A stretch of DNA of 64,000 bases from Rheum nobile (lineage: Eukaryota; Streptophyta; Magnoliopsida; Caryophyllales; Polygonaceae), in NCBI GenBank assembly GCA_027886185.1, contig WOAB01000056.1, forward strand, positions 9,734,001 through 9,798,000, written 5' to 3'. The notes under the pieces were generated by a model. It was not told the DNA's origin. It did no database searches and worked only from the letters and a program-made list of their open reading frames with translations. Position 1 is the first letter of the stretch. Each line of letters begins with the position of its first letter. Position numbers and translations under genes: made by a program. Of this stretch, positions 10,022 to 21,328 are shown in pieces.

Positions 10022-10554
10022 TGTAATATCTCGGATTTGTAATCATTTATAAGGATTAGAATGCTATCCATGTCAACAAGAGCTCTTCCTTTTCCTGGTT
10101 CAAGTGAGGACAAAGAACTAAGAAGTTAAGCGTGCTAGGGCGGGAGTAGTCCTGGGATGGGTGACCTCCTAGGAAGTTCCCGGTTGGCATGGGGACAACA
10201 TCTCTAAGGCCGTGGGCCTTATAAATGGTATCAGAGCCGACTCTGGGTTACGAGTGGGCTTGTCCTGGATGGCAGTCGCTCGACCCAGAGGGTGGTCTTT
10301 GGGACTTGACGGGCCTTGACGAGGTCGTCAAGGGTTTAAGTGGGGGTGATTGTAATACCCCGGATTTGTAATCATTTATAAGGATTATAATGCTATCCAT
10401 GTCAATAAGAGCTCTTCCTTTTCCTGGTTCAAGTGAGGACAAAGAACTAAGAAGTTAAGCGTGCTAGGGCGGGAGTAGTCCTGGGATGGGTGACCTCCTG
10501 GGAAGTTCCCGGTTGGCATAGGGACAACGTCTCTAAGGCCGTGGGCCTTATAAA
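10022..10554 (+). mobile_element. Cassandra-type TRIM retrotransposon with 5S-rRNA-like LTRs
   Basis: Two LTRs of about 204 bp (10022-10225 and 10351-10554) start TGTAATAYCYCGGATTTG and carry a 5S-rRNA-like core including AAGTTAAGCGTGCTAGGGCG, GATGGGTGACCTCCT and GGAAGTTCCCGG. Between them lie only a tRNA-Met-type primer site (TGGTATCAGAGCC, 10226-10238), about 100 bp of filler and a purine run (AAGTGGGGGTGAT) before the second LTR. This is the structure of Cassandra: no coding, pol III-type promoter boxes in the LTR. The two LTRs differ by a handful of bases. No clear target duplication is visible; the right flank abuts another LTR. Confidence 0.9.
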
Positions 10555-11465
10555 TACCATAATAGTAACACCCCTGATTTATATCGGTAGTGCCACACGC
10601 CAGTGACCTCGGACGTTACCGTCCAAAGCCACTCTAGGCTTTAATCATAACAATTAAACTTAAATGCGTATATATATATTAAATGAAAGATTAAACAGCG
10701 AAAGACATTTGTATGTGAAACTCAACTCTTTTATTAAAAGATCTCTCATCAAACGAGAGTAGCGTCTTTACAACAGAGTAAAAATTTCAACGGAAGACTT
10801 ATAAATTACACAGCGGAAGACTTTTAAGAATCAACCTATAACATTGCTAGGTTATAAAGATATATTAAAGTAATATTTAACAACTTAAAACACTGACACT
10901 TAAATCTTCGTCTACAAGCCTTTTCTTCTTCGACTGGTTACTTTGACTTCGGGAACCAACCACTGATGTTCCGTATAGGACGGATGACACCAGCCAACCA
11001 TGCAAGGAATAAAACCCGGTTGGTTAGTCTAATAAAAGACTATGCAAGGGTAAAAACAGAATGGTTCTGGTAATCGTAACCGTTTACTATCATTGTCCCT
11101 CGAATAATAACCGAAGGAACGATATATAACCCGAAACTTTCACGGAATGATTAGTATTTAGATATGCTCTGAAAAGAGGACTCTAAAGGAATTGAGTCTA
11201 ATGGGGAAAGTATGACGGATGTTTGGGAACGTTATAGTTTCATACAAGCGTTTAAAAAGACTTGACCATTTGGGTCCACGACCAACCTCACCGCACAATG
11301 CGAATTCAGATTGGAAAGAGAACTTACTCTAATCGAAGTCCAGGCGAGTTTCCAAGTTGTACTCCTCGCCCGAGGGTATATTAATTATGTGCATAATCAC
11401 ACTTATTTTATTTAATTCCAAAACGCACATTTACGTTATAAGCTTTTATCATATAAATATATCAT

Positions 11466-11648
11466 CTCGAGTAACTACGAAAGTTTACGATATTGAGTAA
11501 CTACGAAAGTTTACGATCTCGAGTGACTACGAAAGTTTATGATCTCGAGTGACTACGAAAGTTTATGATCTCGAGTGATTACGAAAGTTTACGATCTCGA
11601 GTGACTACGAAAGCTTACGATCTCGAATGACTACGAAAGTTTACGATC
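11466..11648 (+). repeat. 26-bp minisatellite, seven copies (copy in first unit)
   Basis: Seven head-to-tail copies of CTCGAGTGACTACGAAAGTT plus TAYGAT. The related LTR at 21329-23553 lacks this expansion at the equivalent place (about 22205). Confidence 0.9.
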
Positions 11649-12770
11649 TGGAAAGCATTTAGAAACTGGTTCCACTAATATTGAGTTATAAAGAAACGAC
11701 TAATCCTCATAAGGAATTATCGTTCCTACGAATACTCGTGCTAATCTAGCATTAAAGTTCACATTTAAATCCACAACAAAACCATTATAGTCATTAACAA
11801 GTATAATAGCGTTGTTTCTAGCAATATATACAACCTACTATAATATCATATTTAATCACGTTATTTATAAAATATGTTCCCAAACGAAAACAACAGTTCA
11901 CTCCGATTTAATTAACAACTAAAAGCAATTGATAATTAATGGAACATGGAATGATTAAGCAAGAGCGAACCGCCACTTGCCTTAAGAAGATTCGACGATG
12001 AATCTAGACGAGACAACTACTATTGATATCCTTTTCGGGGGTATGGCCTATGCTTCAGATAGCTCTAGCAAGATTACGAGTCCACACGCGATCCAGCAAA
12101 TAACGTTATAACTGACAAATTAATTAATATCAATTAATTTATCTTGACAAACTCAAGTAATTAAATTCAATAAATTTTTATGATTTTAAATCATAAAAAT
12201 ATTGATTGAATTTTCCTAAAGACAGATACGGATAAAAGTGGGTCGAAATTATACCGCTTGATTGATCTTGGGTTAAATTTGGACAGAAAGGCTAATGGGC
12301 TTCTCGGCCCAAACTAGGAGCTGGACAGAAAGGCTAATAAAAGACTATGCAAGGGTAAAAACAGAATGGTTCTGGTAATCGTAACCGTTTACTATCATTG
12401 TCCCTCGAATAATAACCGAAGGAACGATATATAACCCGAAACTTTCACGGAATGATTAGTATTTAGATATGCTCTGAAAAGAGGACTCTAAAGGAATTGA
12501 GTCTAATGGGGAAAGTATGACGAATGTTTGGGAACGTTATAGTTTCATACAAGCGTTTAAAAAGACTTGACCATTTGGGTCCACGACCAACCTCACCGCA
12601 CAATGCGAATTCAGATTGGAAAGAGAACTTACTCTAATCGAAGTCCAGGCGAGTTTCCAAGTTGTACTCCTCGCCCGAGGGTATATTAATTATGTGCATA
12701 ATCACACTTATTTTATTTAATTCCAAAACGCACATTTACGTTATAAGCTTTTATCATATAAATATATCAT

Positions 12771-12953
12771 CTCGAGTAACTACGAAAGTTTACGATATTG
12801 AGTAACTACGAAAGTTTACGATCTCGAGTGACTACGAAAGTTTATGATCTCGAGTGACTACGAAAGTTTATGATCTCGAGTGATTACGAAAGTTTACGAT
12901 CTCGAGTGACTACGAAAGCTTACGATCTCGAATGACTACGAAAGTTTACGATC
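12771..12953 (+). repeat. 26-bp minisatellite, seven copies (copy in second unit)
   Basis: Same array as at 11466-11648, copied with the 1.3-kb duplication. The variant order (AACTACG, AACTACG, GACTACG, GACTACG, GATTACG, GACTACG, GACTACG) is the same in both, so the minisatellite predates the duplication. Confidence 0.9.
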
Positions 12954-14450
12954 TGGAAAGCATTTAGAAACTGGTTCCACTAATATTGAGTTATAAAGAA
13001 ACGACTAATCCTCATAAGGAATTATCGTTCTTACGAATACTCGTGCTAATCTAGCATTAAAGTTCACATTTAAATCCACAACAAAACCATTATAGTCATT
13101 AACAAGTATAATAGCGTTGTTTCTAGCAATATATACAACCTACTATAATATCATATTTAATCACGTTATTTATAAAATATGTTCCCAAACGAAAACAACA
13201 GTTCACTCCGATTTAATTAACAACTAAAAGCAATTGATAATTAATGGAACATGGAATGATTAAGCAAGAGCGAACCGCCACTTGCCTTAAGAAGATTCGA
13301 CGATGAATCTAGACGAGACAACTACTATTGATATCCTTTTCGGGGGTATGGCCTATGCTTCAGATAGCTCTAGCAAGATTACGAGTCCACACGCGATCCA
13401 GCAAATAACGTTATAACTGACAAATTAATTAATATCAATTAATTTATCTTGACAAACTCAAGTAATTAAATTCAATAAATTTTTATGATTTTAAATCATA
13501 AAAATATTGATTGAATTTTCCTAAAGACAGATACGGATAAAAGTGGGTCGAAATTATACCGCTTGATTGATCTTGGGTTAAATTTGGACAGAAAGGCTAA
13601 TGGGCTTCTCGGCCCAAACTAGGAGCTGGCTAAGCCCCCCCCCTCCTTTCTTCCTCCCACGAACAGCAGAACCAACAACAGCGAGCGGCACTGAGCTCGA
13701 CCATGTTGGCGGAGACCGGCGACGGCGGCGACGAGCTCGGGTTCTCGCTCCCGGACACTTGCACAGCACCACACCCCTCCTGGCTACACACGGCGGCGAC
13801 CAAGAACTCCGGCGAGGCTCGCAAGCTCCGGCGACAACAAGAACTCCGGCCAACATACAACCGAAAGGGAGAGAGAGAGTTGTGGTCTATTGAGTCTGCC
13901 CACGACCTCCTTGCTCCAGACGAGGACTCCTCCTTACAACCACCACAACAGCACACCGCCAAGGCACCTCCAGCGACTCGAGCAACTCCGGCAACGACGA
14001 AACGAGAGAGGGAGAGATTGAGATCTGAATTGGATGAAGAATTCAAGGGCTGAAGCCTCCTTTTATAGAGCCATAGGATCCCCAACACTGGCCAGAAGAA
14101 GCGGTCGACCGACCTCAACGACGAATCAGCGAAGAGCTAACGAAGACGACGCTAAAGCATTTTTCCGCGGTCGCAGTGGGTTCTGCCGCGGTCGCGGAAT
14201 TGCATTTTCCGCGTCTGTTTGTCCGGGGAAAGGTTTGACATGGGTTTAACTCCCAGAAAGTAAATATTTGTACCCAAACAATTATTCTAAGCTTCTAAAA
14301 TACATCGAATGTATATTCCAAGGCTCAGGGAATTTTTACAGAGATAATACGCCTTACAGAAATTCCGAATTTCACCTAACGCGTCCCGAATAATTGGCGA
14401 GGGTTTGGGAAATTACCCAAATACCCTAACTAAAAATGAGGGGTATTACA

Positions 14451-14515
14451 CAATCGACCCTATAAGTCCCAATCGGGCCCAAATCAACCCAATAAGGCCC
14501 AATCGGCCCAATAAG
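14451..14515 (+). repeat. GGCCCAAT-type array, right part
   Basis: CCCAATCGGGCCCAAATCAA and AAGGCCCAATCGGCCCAATA continue the array that stops at 10021. Confidence 0.8.
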
Positions 14516-16527
14516 TGTGCGTTAACTTTACCAGTACGCCCAATAGTAATTAAAGAAATCCAAATTCTAATCAAATTAGATTTGTATATAATTATATTTC
14601 ATTATTAGAAATTAAATTCTTAATAATGAAATCTAATTTATTTTCGTTCAATTCTAATTTCATATCTAAATAATCTAAAATTCATATCTAATTTCATATT
14701 CTAAATAATCTAATTTCATATTCTAATTTCATGTTTCATATTCTAATTTCATATTTCGTATTCTAATTTTATGAGGTTCATGTAGTTTGTGTATAAAGTT
14801 CATGGTGTTGTTAGGCGTGGTTCATCTGTGTGTTCACATATGTTTACTCATGTTAAAAACATGTGGTTCATGGGGTTAACAACATGGATTCATGTGTACC
14901 TGACACTAGGTTCTTGTTCTTACAACTGTTTGTTCATGAAAATAAAAAGTTCATATGTTATTTATTTTCAAACCACCAAAACGATTCTAGACCCATATAT
15001 ATTACTGATGTGTCAAATTGTGAATATTAACAAAGCTTGATGTTCTGAACTTTAAATCAATATATCTTACATTATTTATGTTGTATTTACGTGACTATCA
15101 AATTTGATTTTAATCAACCAAACTTATCAATTTAATGTATGGTATTAGTGATGTTTTTTTTATTGTTGAATGTAACAATTCACACTTAATCAAATATCTA
15201 TTTGTTATTAAAATAATATAAATCATAGTTTCGCTATTTTTTATTTATCAAATCTTATTTCTAAGAACATGACAATTTTATCTTGTTTCTAAGAACATAG
15301 CAAATCTCATCATAATTCCACTCTTCTTTCTGATATAAATCATAGTATTAGCTAAATTACTACTCCAATGACAATTTTTACACCATAAAATAATTAAGAA
15401 TATGTTAAATACAAAAACGATTTTTCTAACCTATGGCAACACTTAATTTAAGAAAGATTTTGTTAGGTGTAATTATATTATGAATTTTAATGTTTTGTAA
15501 AAGGGTTTAAGCATTCCTTTTTAGGGAACATTTTCTAAAATGAGAATTCTTAATTCGTGGGGCATATGTTAGAAAAACCAATATATATATTATTAGCTTT
15601 AATTATTTCATGTATATTTTAATTATCCCAAACATTTTTTTAATTTAAAAACTTATTTCTTTTTTCTTTAAATATAAATACACATCTAAATAAACCAATC
15701 ATAACAAACATGAATAATCTTTGATATATTAAGCGGGTCGTCTTTCCAATCCGAATTCGCATTATTTAGTAAGGTTGGTCGGACTCAATTAGTCAATGAA
15801 GTTTTATATATGTTGTGTGTTGATTTAAAATGTTCCCAAAAAAGTTCATATCTTCTTCCCATAATACCCACATTCATTTGGGTATTCTTTTGGTGCCTAT
15901 CTCTTTTGTCCATCCTTCATTTAAGTGGAAGTATTTTAGTTATATATATCGTCTATCGGCTTTTATTTGAGATACAATGATAGTAACTAGATATGACCAA
16001 ATAAAAACCTCACATAGAATAACCCTTGTGTAGTCTTTCGTTAGACTAACCAACCACAATTTTTCCTTGCATGGTTTGCTGGTGTCATTAGTCCCATATG
16101 ACACATCAGTCAACTTGCCTCAAGTTGTCTAGAAGTAATGAGACGTAGAAGAAGGCTTGCGGTTGAAGTTTAATTTTAGAATATTTTTCAAGGTTGTTTG
16201 GATATAAGATTTAATTTTCATAATTAATGCAATAGGTGAAAATGTTAGATAACCTAGTCATGTAATTAGGATTTACTTAAAGTCTTCCGTTGTAATTTCA
16301 ATATCGTTTGTAAAACTTATCTTTTCAATTTACGAGAGGAATATTAATAAAAATGGGATATTTATTTCAAAAGTATTCCACTACTCTTTTTATTATTGAA
16401 ATTTAAAAAAAATTACGCATAAATTGTTCGGATTAAGCCTAGGGTGGCTTTGGACATTAAAGTCTGAGGTCACTGACGTGTGACACTACCGACATAAGTC
16501 GGGGGTGTTACAGTAATGTCTCCTTGT

Positions 16528-17790
16528 GTTGTTAACGTTTATTCGAGATTATTTTAAAAACTTTAAGATTAAATGTGGTATGGTGAAATAAAATAAGATA
16601 TGCAATCACATAATTAATGAACCGGAGTGAGAAGTACAACATGGTACCCCAACTGTCACGAGTCCATAGACACCGACCCCGCTTGATTTGGCCTCCGGTC
16701 AAGCCCAGGCAAACCCATTGAACCGCCTTGTTCGTCGCTCTATTTAGGCAGACTTGGCACTGTTATTGGCATTTTCATGCGCCGTTTCTCGAGCTTCGCC
16801 ACCACCAGGCATATGCGGTGAAATCTTGCAACGTCACGTGTCCAACGTCGCCGGTTCCACTCGATTCCGGAGTCATTTGACCCATGTTCGAGCCACTTGA
16901 AGACGAGCGTGCATAGACCCTCTCGAAGTCGAGTCCAAGGGTTAGAGACAACGTTTGTTGTACGTCATTTTATCGATGAAACGATCTAAGACAAGTGGTG
17001 GTTCGCTCTTGTCATTTCAGTTCATCATTTGACCTACATTAATATTAAAATTAGTTGTTAATTAATTAGATAATCTTGTCTAAAGGTATTTTGAAAATGT
17101 TGAAACTGGGAAAGCGATTTTTATAAAAAGCGCTATAAATAGTGTTATTTAATGTGTTGTAAGAGGGATATAGACAACACTTTTTTGAAATAACCGATGT
17201 CCCACTTAATTGTTAATTAATTAGATAACGTTTATTCGAGATTATTTTAAAACCTTTAAGATTAAATGTGGTATGGTGAAATAAAATAAGATATGCAATC
17301 ACATAATTAATGAACCGGAGCGAGAAGTACAACATGGTACCCCCACTGCCACGAGTACATAGACACCGACCCCGCTTGATTTGGCCTCCGGTCGAGCCCA
17401 GGCGAACCCATTGAACCGCCTTGTTCGTCGTTCTATTTAGACAGACTTGCCACTGTTATTGGCATTTTCATGCGCCGTTTCTCGAGCTCCGCCACCACCA
17501 GGCATATGTGGTGAAATCTTGCAACGTCACGTGTCCAACGTCGCCAGTTCCACTCGATTCCGGAGTCATTTGACCCATGTTTGAGCCACTTGAAGACGAG
17601 TATGCATAGACCCTCTCGAAGTCGAGTCCAAGGGTTAGAGACAACGTTTGTTGTACGTCATTTTATTGATGAAACGATCTAAGACAAGTGGTGGTTCGCT
17701 CTTGTTATTTCAGTTCATCATTTGACCGACATTAATATTAAAACTAATTGTTAATTAATAAATTAATTAATATTAATTGTTAATTAATAT
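16528..17790 (+). repeat. Tandem duplication of about 0.7 kb
   Basis: AACGTTTATTCGAGATTATT at 16532 recurs at 17227. Both copies continue through GAAGTACAACATGGTACC, ACCCCGCTTGATTTGGCCTC and CAACGTTTGTTGTACGTCAT before diverging. The period is about 695 bp. Function unknown; it lies in the segment missing from copy 2 of the large block. Confidence 0.85.
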
Positions 17791-19057
17791 TAAAATTAGT
17801 TGTTAATTTACATTTGGGAACACTTGTGTGCTTTAAATAATTTTGTATCTAGGTTGATAGTTATTATCGAATATATATATATATGTATACATAGTTATAT
17901 ATGTTTAAGTACTTAATGTTTTTATCATCGTAATGACAATATTGTGTGTGGACATTGTGTCTTTAAATGTGAACTTTATAGTCATTAAGTGTGGACTTTA
18001 CTTTATAGTCGTCAAGTGTCAGAGATATTATGGTCTTGCGAGGGATACTGATCTCTTTATACCTTTGTATTAATCAGAATAATTCCCTAATACTTCTAGG
18101 GTCATAACCATTTCCTCTTATCCACTCGTTAAGGATAAGTGGTGCTCTACACCTTGCTAGTGCGATTGGGTTCGGACGTTACGTCGCCCTGTGTTCTTAT
18201 AGTTTTATTCGAGACTGTGTTATAAGCTTTAAATTTAAATGCGGTGTGATGAAATTAAATAAGATAAGTGTTGCGAGCATATAATTCATGAACTAGAACG
18301 AGAAGTACAACATGAAATCCGCTCTTCCTCCAGTCTAAGTGGGTCGTCTTTCCAATATGAATTCGCGCTAGGCGGCGAGGTTGGTCGAACCCAATTATTC
18401 AATGAAGTTTTATAGATGTTGTGTGATGATTGTAAAGTGTTTCCAAACAAATCATATCTTCTTCTCATAATACCCACATTTATTGTAGTTATCTATCATC
18501 TATCGAATTTTATTCAAATAATGATTGTGGTAATTATAACTAGATATGACCACATAGAACCTCACATAAAATACCATTGATTAGTCTTTCATTATACTAA
18601 CCAACCACTATTTTTCCTTTGCATGGTTGATTGGCGGCATCCGTCTTATACGACACATCAGTTAATTTGTCTCATGTTATCTAGAAGTAACAAACGGAGA
18701 AGAAGAGTTGCAGTTGAAGTTTACTTTTGAAGTATTTTTAAGGTTGTTTGAATATAAGGTTTAATTTTCTTAATTAATGTAATAGATGAAAGTGTTAGAT
18801 AACATACTCATATCTAATTAGGATTTATTTAAAGTCTCCCGCTGTAATTTCAATATCGTCTTGTAAAACTTATATCCTCAATTGACGAGGAAATTTTAAT
18901 AAATAATGAGTAAATATTTGAAAAGTCTTCCGCTATTGTTTCTTTTATTATTAATGTACTTATATTTACGTATAAATTGTTTTGGGTAAGCCTTCAGTGA
19001 CTTCGGACATTAGGTCACTAGCGTGTGACAATACCGACATAAGATGAGGATGTTACA

Positions 19058-19999
19058 TTTGCATTGTTGCAAGTCATGAGCTTTGTGACATCCTCATGAC
19101 CCAGAGCATTGTTGATAAGCATAAAATCTTTAAAGCTTTTCTCCATGCCCTTGTAGTCATCTGGACCCCATGGATTCTTGCCATCAACTATTTCTTTCTC
19201 AACTTCAAAGTCACCTTTGTCAATGACCAACCAAGTTTGTTAGTCATTGTTCTTCAGCCATATCGTAAAGAGAGTTTTTTAGTGCTGATATTCTCTAGGA
19301 ACGAGGAGAGGTGGCTTGTTGTTCCCAAGTCTTGACTTCATGACATTGACTTGTAGAGGACGACATTATTACATGCTCTGATACCAATTGTTGAATCAAA
19401 GTGTATTAGTAAGGGAACGGTAAGACTGTTCCTTGGGCAGCGGAAATAAGTAATTAAGAATTAAAGGTAACAAAAAAATTCCTTATAGAGGAAACTCAAG
19501 CAAGCAACAAGTTGATCAAGAAAAACCTCTATCTCTAGGTGATTAACCTACTAGGATTTCAAACGTCTACTTATGTTATTTATTCGGTTACAAATAATCA
19601 AGCAAGTAAAGATAACAAATCTAATAACACACAGTTCCTAGATCACCTAGACTTCTAAGAACGTGATTGCAACCTAACAACCTAAGTAAAACTCAACCCT
19701 AGATAAGAATACTCAAAAAATTTGTATGTTAATCTTCTTCTCTTCCTCTGTGTAAGCTCTGAATTGCGTTATCAAACTATAGCTAGACTCAATGTGTATA
19801 TAGCCCTAGGGAAAGATATCAACTTCTATATTTAAACCCCGCCAACAAATGCGCAATCAAAGATTTCATCTCCATCTAATCCTATTACCATAAATACAAG
19901 ACATTTTAAACACTTGTTTAAAATATATTGTTTTCATAAATAAGACTTAACTAAATTTTATCTAAATCTTCGACCTTACAGCTCAAGACTTGTTAAATA
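19058..19999 (-). mobile_element. Copia-like element fragment: LTR, primer site and start of gag
   Basis: Minus-strand order: LTR (from about 19999 to 19389, ending GATTCAACA), primer site ATTGGTATCAGAGC (19376-19389 complement), then a leader and a gag-like frame with VIDKGDFEVEKEIVDG, KNPWGPDDYKGMEKSFKDFM and GHEDVTKLMTC. The frame is cut at 19057 by the TGTAACA end of another LTR. The same structure recurs at 27456-28675 with a longer LTR, so this copy's LTR has lost its outer third. Confidence 0.65.
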
Positions 20000-20025
20000 T
20001 ACCCTTACACGCCCGGATTGTAGTG
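20000..20025. mobile_element. 28-bp stub of a CACTA transposon end
   Basis: TATACCCTTACACGCCCGGATTGTAGTG reads, on the minus strand, CACTACAATCCGGGCGTG. The same words with 18 extra internal bases form the CACTA end at 23888. Here it joins Copia LTR sequence directly to LINE sequence. Confidence 0.65.
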
Positions 20026-20526
20026 GATTTCCCACGGAGTTTTCCAGATGCCTCAGATAGAATTAATAACCAGTAAATTATCGCCTTCGATAATTAGTTG
20101 TTTGATATTGATCCTAGCAGCAGATTGAATACCTGAAAGAGCTGCCAATGCCTCACTCCGGAGTATAGAAGTTGAGGGGATCTGTTCCCTGTAAAAAGAA
20201 AGAGCTTTTCCAGTGTGATCTCTGAGTATGTATCCAAAATGTGAGGTGTCATCATTTTTCTTAGAGCCGTCAAAATTAAATTGTATGCAGTTGCGAGGAG
20301 GTTTCTTCCATGTCCGGTTTGTAGTCAATGCACGATTTCTTCTGATGGCTATTGGTTTTATGGAGTCAGTGGATAGGATCCAGTCTTGAAAGAATCACCA
20401 AGCTTGTTCCGAGGGACAGAAGTTAAGAGGAGTATTAGATTGTCGAAAGATAAGGTTATTACGATGAGTCCAAATAGAGTCTATCACTTTGTTGAAATCA
20501 TAGGAAGAAGAATAGAAAATAAGAGG
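20026..20526 (-). pseudogene. LINE 3' coding fragment: RNase H domain
   Basis: Minus-strand reading gives IWTHRNNLIFRQSN, then after a TGA (probably from TGG in EQAW) KKPPRNCIQFNFDGSKKN, GYILRDHTGKALSF, RSEALAALSGIQSA, IIEGDNLLVINSI, GIWKTPWEI. These are the D, E and D-containing motifs of the RNase H domain at the C-terminus of plant L1-type LINE ORF2. The fragment is 5'-truncated near 20526, where gypsy-like sequence begins, and 3'-truncated by the CACTA stub after TPWEI. It is not functional. Confidence 0.85.
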
Positions 20527-21328
20527 TCAAGAATAGCAGGACTCACCATCGGCCTCCTCGGAGTAGGGATAATCTGTGGGTCCTCTGGTGCATCCAGCGG
20601 CCCAATCCTCCTGACGGTACCCGAAAATCCCAAGCGCCTCCCAAGCGGCAGGGGACAACAGCGTATACTCCTCCTCAGTCGAAAACACTGGACTCGGGAA
20701 AATGAACTGCATCCCCGGGTCCTCGCTGTCCTCCAACAAGTGCTCCAATCCGTAACCATTCTTCTCGAGGTCCTCCTCAGGGTCCTCCTCCGCCGGATCC
20801 TCCTCTTTCGGGTCTTCCTTTGGATCCTCCTCGGGATCTTCCTCAGGATCCTCCTCTATCTCGAAGTCGTCGTCGTAGTACCCTCCAAGGTACTCCGACG
20901 GCTCCTCCTCTTCTTCGGTGTCCTCCCTCGGGTCTGCTTCAGGCTCCACCTCGGGAACTCTGGCCCCGTCAGACACCAACACTACCGACTCCTCGAGCAC
21001 GGTCTTCACCTCCTCGGGTGGGCAACTTGTTCCTAAGTTGAGAAATGATTGCGCCCATATCCTGCGAGGCGACAAGAAAAGGATTAGTCTTTCTAAATAT
21101 AGAAGCGAACTTACTATATCAGACTGGAAAGAAGGCACGACTTAAATGGCAGAGATTTGAAAATGCACCTCTTACTCTAGTGCGGTTTTATTCAAAAATT
21201 TCAACTTTTGGATTTAACCAACAACTTTTCACAATACGAGCGGGTAAACGGTTTATAAAACTTTTATTTTAGGTAAAACGATTTGAAACCCAACCCGTTT
21301 TAAAAACTTTCGGCTCTGATACAAAATC
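20527..21328 (-). pseudogene. LTR-retrotransposon leader and acidic gag-region fragment
   Basis: Immediately inside the LTR at 21329 is a primer site, complement of CGGCTCTGATAC (21311-21322), close to TGGTATCAGAGCC of tRNA-Met. Leader follows, then an open minus-strand frame (21138-20527) with an acidic tract of EEDPEEDPKEDPKEED type and EEEYTLLSPAAWEALGIFGY. Acidic Asp/Glu/Pro-rich stretches occur in some plant gypsy-like gag regions, but I do not recognise a defined domain. The element is cut at 20526 by LINE sequence, so protease, RT and integrase are missing. Confidence 0.55.

Larger units (their letters stand above)
11031..13629. repeat. Near-identical 1.3-kb tandem duplication
   Basis: Unit one starts AATAAAAGACTATGCAAGGG at 11031 and unit two with the same words at 12336, an offset of 1305 bp. 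The copies run together to GGCCCAAACTAGGAGCTGG (about 12325 and 13629). I noticed only a few differences (GACGGATG/GACGAATG, GTTCCTACG/GTTCTTACG). Recombination probably used the short shared AAAGGCTAAT. Confidence 0.9.
10564..14450 (-). mobile_element. Large solo LTR (TGTAACACCCC family) with internal tandem duplication
   Basis: The minus-strand start is TGTAATACCCCTCATTTTT at 14450. The end is near 10564, where the expected TGTAACACCCC reads AGTAACACCCC. It belongs to the same family as 21329-23553 (shared: both termini, the block with GACCATTTGGGTCCACGACC AACC, and CCTCGCCCGAGGGTATAT). Without the 1.3-kb duplication the LTR would be about 2.6 kb. No PBS complement lies beside the left end, so it appears solo. 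The 5-bp flanks do not match (ATAAT and CAATC). Minus-strand CT/GA-rich ORFs at 13630-14118 are not supported as genes. Confidence 0.75.
14803..19999. repeat. Large duplicated block, copy 1
   Basis: From TTGTTAGGCGTGGTTCATCT to the Copia LTR end near GCTCAAGACTTGTTA, this block matches 23889-28405 at clearly recognisable identity. Copy 1 has about 1.75 kb (16236-17983) that copy 2 lacks; copy 2 has a 1-kb retroposon that copy 1 lacks. Contents: AT-rich TE debris (14803-15700), a plus-strand LTR ending GGGGGTGTTACA at 16512, a local tandem duplication, another LTR body ending near 19057, and a Copia fragment. No host gene seen. Confidence 0.85.

Noticed and set aside
9823..10026. 67-residue ORF with repeated IRPN/GPI words
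   Set aside because: Pure translation of the GGCCCAAT-type array.
10110..10200. 5S rRNA gene
   Set aside because: The 5S-like core lies in an LTR that is repeated 329 bp downstream with a primer site between them; this is Cassandra, not a ribosomal array.
11466..11648. CRISPR-like regular array
   Set aside because: Units are directly adjacent without unique spacers, and the DNA is plant nuclear; it is a minisatellite within an LTR.
13578..14249. Several overlapping ORFs on both strands
   Set aside because: GC-rich LTR sequence without stops; frames overlap on both strands and none carries a recognisable motif.
20386..21036. 216-residue plus-strand ORF, leucine/arginine/valine-rich
   Set aside because: It is the antisense of the acidic Asp/Glu/Pro tract of the minus-strand gag-like frame; LTR and primer site fix the minus orientation.
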